Source: Entomobacter blattae (GTDB taxonomy: Bacteria; Pseudomonadota; Alphaproteobacteria; Acetobacterales; Acetobacteraceae). Taken from it: DNA of 64,000 nucleotides. The stretch is from assembly GCF_014672835.1 (NCBI RefSeq), contig NZ_CP060244.1, forward strand, positions 124,001 to 188,000. Reading direction: 5' to 3'. The position numbers and the translations under genes are program-made. Under the pieces are notes generated by a model. The model searched no databases. It was not told where the DNA came from and saw only the letters and a program-made list of their open reading frames with translations. Below, one piece after another: positions 57,145 through 64,000 of this stretch (the first letter of the stretch is position 1; each line of letters opens with the position of its first letter).

Positions 57145-58580
57145 AATCATTTTCCCCTACACTCTTCTTTGGACAGCGTTATGCTGTTCTGGGCCTAGGC
57201 CGTAATGGATGTGCTGCTGTGCAAGCCCTAACCCAGATGGGCGCTTTTGTACAAGCCTGGGATGACTCCCCAGACCACCGTAAGGCCTTAGAAAACAACC
57301 TTGCTGATAAGAGCATTTCTGCCTTGTTAACACTCTCCCCCATTCAAACCCTTACCGGTATGGATGGGCTTATTCTCTCCCCGGGCATTCCCCACCACCT
57401 TCCACAACCTCACCCAGTGGCCGCCATGGCCAGAGAAAGCGGAATCCCTATCCTCTCTGATTCAGAACTTCTCTACCGCGCGGTAAGGCAAAGTGGCTCT
57501 TCGGCGGTCTTTGCTGGTATTACAGGAACAAATGGCAAATCAACCACAACCACTCTTCTCACCCATCTCCTGCAACACCATAACATTCCTGCCGTAGCTG
57601 GTGGCAATCTTGGCCCTGCTGCCCTCTCCCTTCCACTCCTGGATGATCAAGGGGTGTATGTTCTGGAAATGTCCTCCTACATGCTGGAGCGCGTGTATGA
57701 TCTGCGCTTTCATGTCGCCTGCCTTCTTAACCTTACCCCTGACCATTTAGACCGTCATGGTCATATGGACGGATATGCAGCCGCAAAGAAGCGTATTTTT
57801 CAAAACCAGAACTCTCATGATTTATCTCTCATCAGCCAAGATGACACTTCCTGTCTGAAAATCACAGAAGAGCTCGAAAAAACAAGCCTTTCAGAGATCG
57901 TCAAAATGACATCCTCTCCCAGGATTTCCGCTCCACTTTCTACAGATGGCCAGAAAATATATTATGAGGGTCAGGCCGTGCTCTCCCTGCAAGAAGCTAA
58001 AACTTTACCAGGCCTTCATAATGCCCAAAATGCCATGGCCGCAAGCCTGATGGCCCACCGCTTGGGTGTTCCCTTCCCGGCCATTCAAAAAGGGCTACAA
58101 ACTTACCCTGGTCTGGCTCACCGCCAGCAAATGGCCGGCACGGTTGGCAGTGTCCACTTTATTAACGACAGCAAGGCCACCAACGCCGATGCCGCAAGCA
58201 AAGCCCTTTCCTGTTATAACCCGCTGGTATGGATTGCTGGGGGCCAAAGCAAAGCTGGAGGCATAGAAAGCCTAGTGACTTTTTTTCCTCACATTGCCAA
58301 AGCTTTCCTGATCGGTCAGGATGCTGAAATTCTGGCACAGACTCTTGCAAGACATCATGTTGAATTCAGCCTTTCCGGCACATTGGAACAAGCCACTCAG
58401 GCTGCCTATGCCTATGCCAGTGCTAACGCTATTGCCACAGTACTTTTTTCTCCTGCCTGTGCAAGCTTTGACCAATTTAAAAATTTTGAAGAACGTGGAG
58501 AACGTTTTGTTGAAATTGTTTCCCATATGGGGCTACACCCTATGAAAAACGTACCATTACAACCACCGGATTCTTTATAA
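57141..58580 (+). CDS. murD: UDP-MurNAc-L-alanine:D-glutamate ligase
   Basis: A 479-aa Mur ligase adding D-glutamate. The N-terminal fold [16 protein letters not shown] loop [15 protein letters not shown] (127-140), [12 protein letters not shown] and [10 protein letters not shown] are all present. The start ATG at 57141 overlaps the mraY stop; a longer in-frame extension into mraY is discarded. Ends with TAATG at the ftsW start. Confidence 0.96.
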   Translation: MKSFSPTLFFGQRYAVLGLGRNGCAAVQALTQMGAFVQAWDDSPDHRKALENNLADKSISALLTLSPIQTLTGMDGLILSPGIPHHLPQPHPVAAMARESGIPILSDSELLYRAVRQSGSSAVFAGITGTNGKSTTTTLLTHLLQHHNIPAVAGGNLGPAALSLPLLDDQGVYVLEMSSYMLERVYDLRFHVACLLNLTPDHLDRHGHMDGYAAAKKRIFQNQNSHDLSLISQDDTSCLKITEELEKTSLSEIVKMTSSPRISAPLSTDGQKIYYEGQAVLSLQEAKTLPGLHNAQNAMAASLMAHRLGVPFPAIQKGLQTYPGLAHRQQMAGTVGSVHFINDSKATNADAASKALSCYNPLVWIAGGQSKAGGIESLVTFFPHIAKAFLIGQDAEILAQTLARHHVEFSLSGTLEQATQAAYAYASANAIATVLFSPACASFDQFKNFEERGERFVEIVSHMGLHPMKNVPLQPPDSL

Positions 58581-59749
58581 TGTCAGGCCTCTCCCGTATT
58601 GATGACTCCTTTTTGGGCAAATGGTGGCGCAACACAGACCGCTGGACCCTTGGTTGCGTGGGAATACTTATTGGATTTGGCTATATCCTTATGCTGGCTG
58701 CAAGCCCCGCCGTGGCCTCACGTATTGGGGCCTCACGTGATATGTTTATTTTCAAGCAGGTGATCTTTTTAACCCTTGCGGGCCTCATCATCTTTCTGAC
58801 TTCCTTGCTTTCACCGCAAGGCATAAAACGACTGGCCATTTTGGGCTGTATCCTTGCCATTATTGCCACGGCGCTAACCCTTGTCCATGGTATTGAAATT
58901 AAAGGAGCTAGACGCTGGATTGCCATTCCCTTCATGTCTATCCAGCCATCAGAGTTCTTAAAACCCTGCTTTGCTGTAGTGACAGGATGGCTCCTGGGGG
59001 GAATGAAAAACCGATCTTTTTTCCCAGGTATGATTATTGCCTGTGTGCTTTTTGGTATTATTCTTGTGCTGCTAAAATCCCAGCCCGATATTGGAATGCT
59101 ATCAGTTATTGCGGCTGTTTTTATGATCCAGCTCTTTGTGGCGGGCCTTAACCTTGCATTTGTAGGCATTGGTGTTGGCAGTATGATCGCTGCCTTTATT
59201 GGGGCCTATATTGCCTTTCCCCATGTGCGCTCACGTGTTGAACGCTTTCTTCACCCCAATGTTGGGGATCATTATCAGATTGATACAGCTTTGAGAGCCT
59301 TTGGAAATGGCGGATTTTTGGGCCGGGGCCCTGGGGAAGGCCGGGTTAAAGATTTGCTCCCTGACGCCCATGCCGACTTTGTATTTGCCGTTGCCGGAGA
59401 GGAATATGGGTTTTTAGTTTGCCTGTTTATTGTGTTATTATTCTGCTTCATCGTTGTACGGGCTTTACTGAAAATGCTAAAAGAAGATGATCCCTTTATT
59501 ATCCTTGCCACCACCGGCCTGGTTTCAGGCTTTGGCTTGCAAGCCTTTATCAACATGGGCTCAACTCTGCATCTTATCCCCACTAAGGGGATGACCCTTC
59601 CTTTTATTTCCTATGGGGGTTCATCAGCCATTTCTATTGCCCTGGCCATTGGTATGTTGCTGGCCTTAACAAGACAGCGCATCAATTACGAAGAGACCGT
59701 CATTAACACGGGTATCCCAGGGCGTAAACGAAGGATGGTCAAACTATGA
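58580..59749 (+). CDS. ftsW: Septal peptidoglycan glycosyltransferase FtsW (SEDS)
   Basis: A 389-aa SEDS-family membrane protein with about ten helices. IQPSEFLKPCF (the SEDS ExxK/QPSE segment), GNGGFLGRGPGEGR, LPDAHADFVFAVAGEE with the catalytic Asp loop, and PFISYGGSS are seen. It polymerises lipid II at the septum together with FtsI. It overlaps murD and murG by 1 and 4 bp. Confidence 0.96.
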   Translation: MSGLSRIDDSFLGKWWRNTDRWTLGCVGILIGFGYILMLAASPAVASRIGASRDMFIFKQVIFLTLAGLIIFLTSLLSPQGIKRLAILGCILAIIATALTLVHGIEIKGARRWIAIPFMSIQPSEFLKPCFAVVTGWLLGGMKNRSFFPGMIIACVLFGIILVLLKSQPDIGMLSVIAAVFMIQLFVAGLNLAFVGIGVGSMIAAFIGAYIAFPHVRSRVERFLHPNVGDHYQIDTALRAFGNGGFLGRGPGEGRVKDLLPDAHADFVFAVAGEEYGFLVCLFIVLLFCFIVVRALLKMLKEDDPFIILATTGLVSGFGLQAFINMGSTLHLIPTKGMTLPFISYGGSSAISIALAIGMLLALTRQRINYEETVINTGIPGRKRRMVKL

Positions 59750-60861
59750 GCGAGCGTAAAGCCGTTATCGCTGCCGGGGGAACAGGGGGGCATTTTTTCC
59801 CTGCAGAAGCCTTAGCCAATGCCCTCCATCAGCGCGGTTATGAATTAATCCTTATGACTGATAGCCGAGCCGGGCTTAGAAAAGACGGTATTTTTTCCTC
59901 TTCCCAACAATTTACTCTCCCTGGAGCTGGAATTGCAGGCCATAGTCTAAAACGTAAAATTTCCTCTGGCCTGGCCTTATTAGTGGGCGCTGCACAGGCC
60001 CGCAATATTTTAAAGGCCACTCACCCCCAGGTTGTTATAGGGTTTGGAGGATATCCCTCTATCCCACCTCTATTGGGGGCTTACCTCCTCAGAAAGAACA
60101 TTCGCATTATCCTGCATGAGGGCAACGCAGTGCTTGGGCATGCCAACCGCTTTTTGGCCCGTTTTGCCGATGCCATCGGAACCTCATTCCCAGAAGTCAA
60201 TAATATTCCGGCAAGATGCTTTACAGCCTTAACAGGAATGCCCGTTAGGGAAGATATTGCCCAACTCTACCATACCCCTTACACGCCACCAGCAGAGGAT
60301 GGCCCCATTCAGCTTCTTATTTGGGGAGGCTCCCTGGGAGCTCGTATTTTTGGCCAAGTGGTCCCCCAAACTCTTTGTCAATTGCCCGATCACCTCCGCA
60401 AGCGCCTTATGGTTACCCAACAGGTCCGACAAGAGGATATACAAGAGGTTAATAGCATTTATGCAGCAGCAGGTATTCATGCCACAACGGCTCCCTTTTT
60501 TACCAACATTGCAGAGCTGCTCAGTAAAGCCCATCTGGTTATTGGAAGAGCAGGAGGCTCTTCGGTCGCAGAATTAACGCTTGCTGGCAAACCAGCCATT
60601 TTTGTGCCCCTCCCCATTGCTGCCAACGATGAACAAACAGCTAATGCCCGCATCTTGGAAAAAGATGGAGCTGGGTGGGTGCTTCCCCAAACAGAATTTC
60701 GTTATGAAACCTTGTATCCCCTTTTAGTCAGACTCCTTTCTAATACTCATGATCTGGCCGCTTCTGCCCATGCCGTAAGACAACATGCCCATCCTTATGC
60801 GGCCGAACAGCTGGCAAACCTGGTTGACTCAACCACCGCCCATTCCTCAAGGAGTTCTTAA
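59746..60861 (+). CDS. murG: Undecaprenyl-PP-MurNAc-pentapeptide GlcNAc transferase
   Basis: A 371-aa GT-B transferase forming lipid II. The N-terminal [12 protein letters not shown] loop carries the catalytic His16; FGGYPSIP and [13 protein letters not shown] contact the acceptor; [24 protein letters not shown] and DEQTANA bind UDP-GlcNAc. It works on the inner face of the membrane. Start overlaps the ftsW stop (ATGA). Confidence 0.96.
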   Translation: MSERKAVIAAGGTGGHFFPAEALANALHQRGYELILMTDSRAGLRKDGIFSSSQQFTLPGAGIAGHSLKRKISSGLALLVGAAQARNILKATHPQVVIGFGGYPSIPPLLGAYLLRKNIRIILHEGNAVLGHANRFLARFADAIGTSFPEVNNIPARCFTALTGMPVREDIAQLYHTPYTPPAEDGPIQLLIWGGSLGARIFGQVVPQTLCQLPDHLRKRLMVTQQVRQEDIQEVNSIYAAAGIHATTAPFFTNIAELLSKAHLVIGRAGGSSVAELTLAGKPAIFVPLPIAANDEQTANARILEKDGAGWVLPQTEFRYETLYPLLVRLLSNTHDLAASAHAVRQHAHPYAAEQLANLVDSTTAHSSRSS

Positions 60862-60866
60862 ATCTC

Positions 60867-62312
60867 ATGCGCGCAATCCCTCTTTCCATAGGAACTATCC
60901 ATTTTGTTGGCATTGGCGGCATTGGTATGTCGGGTATTGCTGAAGCCTTGTATAGCCTGGGGTATAAGGTGCAAGGCTCTGACCTGCATGAGAACACCAA
61001 CGTATTAAGGCTACGCAAGCTGGGCATTCCTATCCATATTGGCCATAATGAGAGGAATTTGGGAGATGCTCAAGTCGTTGTGACTTCAACAGCGGTAAAC
61101 CAGAAAGATAACCCTGAAGTGGCAGCGGCCCGCAGCCGTTTTATTCCTGTTGTCAGGCGGGCGGAAATGCTGGCAGAACTTATGCGCCTGCGTTGGTCTA
61201 TTGCTGTGGGCGGAACACACGGGAAAACAACAACTACCAGCCTTATTGCTGCCGTTCTGGAAGCGGCTAAAATGGACCCTACTGTGATCAATGGCGGCAT
61301 TATTGAAGCCTATGGGACGAATACCCGTATGGGAACTGGCGACTGGATGGTTGCAGAAGCCGATGAAAGTGATGGTTCTTTTCTCAGATTACCTGCTGTT
61401 ATTGCCATTGTCACCAATATGGACCCAGAGCATCTAGACCATTGGGGCACAGCAGAAGCCATGCAGGAGGCCTATCACCAGTTTGTCTCCAGCATCCCCT
61501 TCTACGGGTTTGCTGTATTATGTATTGATCATCCCTCTGTTCAACAAATGATCCCTCATCTTTCTGATCATAAGATTATTACATATGGGTTTTCACCTCA
61601 GGCTGATATTCGAGCTGAAAAACTCATTACCGATAAATTGGGGGCCACTTTTGAAGTGACTGCAACAAACCGCATCACCAGAAAGTCCCGCACGATGGGG
61701 CCGTTTCGGCTGCCAATGCTGGGGAACCACAATGTCCAAAATGCCCTTGCTGCCATTGCTGTAGCCGTGGAGATGGAAATTGGCGATAGCACGATCCGTT
61801 CAGCCTTTGCCAGCTTTAAAGGGGTTAAACGACGCTTTACCCGTACAGGTGAAGTAAATGGAGTGACGATAGTTGATGATTATGGCCATCACCCTATTGA
61901 AATTGCAGCCGTTCTCAAGGCGGCCAGGCAGGCAGGGGCCAGAAATGTTGTTGCCGTTATTCAACCCCATCGGTATTCACGGGTAAAAATGTTGTTTAGC
62001 GAGTTTTGCTCATGCTTAAACGACGCTAGTACCGTTATTGTAGCCGATATCTATCCCGCCGGAGAGCAACCCATATCCGGGATCGATAAAGACAGCCTTA
62101 TTGAAGGAATTCGTGCTCATGGGCATCGCTCTGTCGTCCCACTGCCCGACCCAGAGCACCTTGCCGAAATGATTGCCGCTATAACCAAACCTGGCGATTT
62201 TGTTATTTGCCTGGGCGCTGGAAGTATTACCAACTGGGCTCAGGCTCTTCCTGAGCAGCTTAAAGCTCTCCAACAGGCTTCGCATCCCAGCCATGTTAAA
62301 GCCGAACTATAG
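60867..62312 (+). CDS. murC: UDP-MurNAc:L-alanine ligase
   Basis: A 481-aa Mur ligase adding L-alanine to UDP-MurNAc. N-terminal [20 protein letters not shown] loop [13 protein letters not shown] (114-126), DESDGSFL and [10 protein letters not shown] are family hallmarks. It lies 5 bp after murG and 9 bp before murB. Confidence 0.97.
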   Translation: MRAIPLSIGTIHFVGIGGIGMSGIAEALYSLGYKVQGSDLHENTNVLRLRKLGIPIHIGHNERNLGDAQVVVTSTAVNQKDNPEVAAARSRFIPVVRRAEMLAELMRLRWSIAVGGTHGKTTTTSLIAAVLEAAKMDPTVINGGIIEAYGTNTRMGTGDWMVAEADESDGSFLRLPAVIAIVTNMDPEHLDHWGTAEAMQEAYHQFVSSIPFYGFAVLCIDHPSVQQMIPHLSDHKIITYGFSPQADIRAEKLITDKLGATFEVTATNRITRKSRTMGPFRLPMLGNHNVQNALAAIAVAVEMEIGDSTIRSAFASFKGVKRRFTRTGEVNGVTIVDDYGHHPIEIAAVLKAARQAGARNVVAVIQPHRYSRVKMLFSEFCSCLNDASTVIVADIYPAGEQPISGIDKDSLIEGIRAHGHRSVVPLPDPEHLAEMIAAITKPGDFVICLGAGSITNWAQALPEQLKALQQASHPSHVKAEL

Positions 62313-62321
62313 GAGGAATTC

Positions 62322-63293
62322 GTGCCTGTCCTTCCTCTCATCAAAACAGAACCCTTTCCCCACTCATGGATTGCCGACCTTCTAGAGAAGCTTGCCCTTT
62401 TGAAGGGACGTATAAAAGCGGAAACCCCCTTGGGGGCCCAAACCTGGTTTCGTGTGGGTGGTAAGGCCGATATCCTTATCCATCCCAAAGATGTTGATGA
62501 CCTTTCCTTCCTAATGGCCACTGTTCCTTTCGATATTCCTGTTACCATATTGGGAGCAAGCTCGAATGTTATTATACGGGATGGCGGAATTCACGGCGTT
62601 GTTATCCGCCCTCTTAAAGGGTTTGCCGATATCAAGATTACTGATGAAGGACTCATAGCCGGGGCCGCATGCTTGGATTCTACAGTGGCTGAAACAGCGG
62701 CAAAAGCAAGCTTGGCCGGTTTTGAGTTTCTTTGTAGTATTCCCGGCTCTATCGGAGGGGCAATTGCCATGAATGCAGGAGCTCATGGGGCCGATATTGC
62801 CAGTATCTTACAATGGATAGAACTCGTAACCCGGGAAGGAAAAATTATCCGCCTGGAGGCTGCCCACCTTAATCTTGCCTATCGGCATGCTAGTTTACCA
62901 GCAGGGGCCGTTGTTACCAAAGCCTGTTTTAACGCCCAAAGGGGAAACTCCACCCATATTCTCGCAAAAATGGCAGATATTCGCCATCAGAGGGAAATAA
63001 GCCAACCCATTCACTCCCGTACCGGGGGGTCAACCTTCCGCAACCCACTCCCTGAAGAAAGCCTTCAAAAGGCCTGGGAGCTTATTGATGCAGCAGGCTG
63101 TAGAGGACTCACTTTAGGAGATGCCCAAATCAGCCCCCTGCACTGTAATTTTATGATTAATACGGGCAATGCCACCGCCCATGACCTCGAAACCTTAGGA
63201 GAAACGGTAAGAGAGAAAGTCAAAAACAATTCTGGTATCACCCTCCACTGGGAAATTAAACGTATTGGCCATTACCAAAAAGAGGGGCTCTAA
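62322..63293 (+). CDS. murB: UDP-N-acetylenolpyruvoylglucosamine reductase
   Basis: A 323-aa FAD enzyme reducing enolpyruvyl-UDP-GlcNAc to UDP-MurNAc with NADPH. FAD-binding LGASSNVIIRDGG and PGSIGGAIAMNAGAHG, and the catalytic GGSTFRNP are seen; LHCNFMINTG contains the Glu/Asn-side region typical of type I/II enzymes. A GTG start at 62322 is supported by an exceptionally strong AGGAGGAA site. It precedes ddl by 4 bp. Confidence 0.95.
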   Translation: MPVLPLIKTEPFPHSWIADLLEKLALLKGRIKAETPLGAQTWFRVGGKADILIHPKDVDDLSFLMATVPFDIPVTILGASSNVIIRDGGIHGVVIRPLKGFADIKITDEGLIAGAACLDSTVAETAAKASLAGFEFLCSIPGSIGGAIAMNAGAHGADIASILQWIELVTREGKIIRLEAAHLNLAYRHASLPAGAVVTKACFNAQRGNSTHILAKMADIRHQREISQPIHSRTGGSTFRNPLPEESLQKAWELIDAAGCRGLTLGDAQISPLHCNFMINTGNATAHDLETLGETVREKVKNNSGITLHWEIKRIGHYQKEGL

Positions 63294-63297
63294 AACC

Positions 63298-64000
63298 ATG
63301 AACAAATCCTTCACCCGTGTCTGTGTTGTTTATGGTGGCCGTTCTTCTGAGCGTGAAATCAGTATTTCCAGTGGGAAGAATGTTATCGCAGCCCTGGAAC
63401 ATGAAGGGTTCCGTGTGATCTCATTTGACCTTCACAATACTCTTCTGCCCTTTGTAGAGTTCCTGCAGAAAGAAAAGCCCGACGTGGTCTTTAATGCTCT
63501 CCACGGACGCTATGGAGAAGATGGGGCCCTTCAAGGGGTTTTGGAATGGATGGGGATTGCCTATACTCATTCAAACATTCTGGCTTCAGCCATGGCTATG
63601 GATAAGGCTGTTACCCGTCAGATTCTTACAGCAACCAGCCTCCCAGTTGCCAAAGGGGGCCTATATACCCCCGAAGAGCTCTTAAAGCAGGTTCCGTTGA
63701 GTTTCCCCTTTGTGATGAAACCCATTAATGAAGGCTCATCAATCGGGGTCAGTATTATTCATTCTCCGGAAGAGCTAAAAGCTGCCATAAGCCAGTGGCA
63801 CTATGGCCCGAAAATTCTCATTGAAGATTTTATCCCAGGGCGAGAACTCACTGTTGGCGTATTGCAAGACCGCGCCTTGACAGTCACAGATATTACCCCT
63901 GCGTCCAGCCAGGGCCATGAGTTTTATGATTACGGCTCCAAATACAAACAGGGAGGCTCCTCTCACCTCCTTCCAGCCCGTATTCCACCCCTTATCTTCA
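63298..64000 (+). CDS. ddl: D-alanine-D-alanine ligase (partial, 5' part)
   Basis: Open from the ATG at 63298 to the window end (234 codons). VVYGGRSSEREISISSGKNV and NALHGRYGEDGALQG form the N-terminal substrate domain; AMDKAVTRQIL, FVMKPINEGSSIGVSI and FIPGRELTVGVL belong to the ATP-grasp domain. The enzyme makes D-Ala-D-Ala for murF. The C-terminal third lies outside the window. Confidence 0.95.
   Translation, partial: MNKSFTRVCVVYGGRSSEREISISSGKNVIAALEHEGFRVISFDLHNTLLPFVEFLQKEKPDVVFNALHGRYGEDGALQGVLEWMGIAYTHSNILASAMAMDKAVTRQILTATSLPVAKGGLYTPEELLKQVPLSFPFVMKPINEGSSIGVSIIHSPEELKAAISQWHYGPKILIEDFIPGRELTVGVLQDRALTVTDITPASSQGHEFYDYGSKYKQGGSSHLLPARIPPLIF

Overview
The window looks like chromosomal DNA of an acetic acid bacterium (Acetobacteraceae, Alphaproteobacteria) with moderate to low GC. 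The grounds are the gene content: a MucR/Ros regulator, a GapR (DUF2312) protein, the sppA-ihfB pair, a D-arabinitol catabolic operon, and a large division/cell-wall cluster in alphaproteobacterial order. Genus is not determined; an insect- or sugar-associated lineage is only a guess.

Layout. (1) 1-9.8 kb: gpmA 3' end, ihfB and sppA, a MucR-type regulator, then a D-arabinitol operon (arabinitol dehydrogenase, xylulokinase, MFS transporter). A decayed partial copy of the transporter gene follows, then an SDR and a quinone-oxidoreductase-like gene. (2) 9.8-12.7 kb: one polytopic membrane protein and about 1.4 kb of decayed DNA. (3) 12.7-31 kb, all read on the minus strand: a two-partner secretion / contact-dependent inhibition (CDI) locus. 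It has a TpsB/CdiB transporter split by a frameshift in a T8 tract, and a roughly 4,050-codon TpsA/CdiA adhesin split into four open frames. The adhesin ends in a type-17-like toxin domain, followed by an immunity gene and at least two displaced ('orphan') toxin-tip/immunity cassettes. A third broken cassette lies between IS6-family pieces. (4) 31.1-35.2 kb: an island of visibly higher GC (hydrolase, MerR regulator, old-yellow-enzyme homologue) bounded by IS6-family fragments in direct orientation, with three MerR-type promoters with 19-bp spacers. (5) 35.2-38.6 kb: a DUF2924 gene and a multiply frameshifted large serine recombinase next to tRNA-Ser(CGA), with a cluster of TTCCCTGTT repeats. 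(6) 38.8-48.4 kb: rplU-rpmA-obgE, proB, gapR, zwf, a lone Rieske gene (petA), an HSL-type esterase, a ychF remnant and rnpB. (7) 48.6-64 kb: the dcw cluster rsmH-ftsL-ftsI-murE-murF-mraY-murD-ftsW-murG-murC-murB-ddl, tightly packed with stop/start overlaps; ddl runs off the window.

The housekeeping genes are intact, while nearly all breakage (frameshifts, nonsense codons, truncations) falls in the CDI locus, the IS elements and the recombinase. This argues for real decay or phase switching of accessory DNA rather than uniformly poor sequence. The most interesting parts are the CDI toxin-tip array, the homopolymer in cdiB just after its VRGF motif, and the IS6-bounded MerR regulon.
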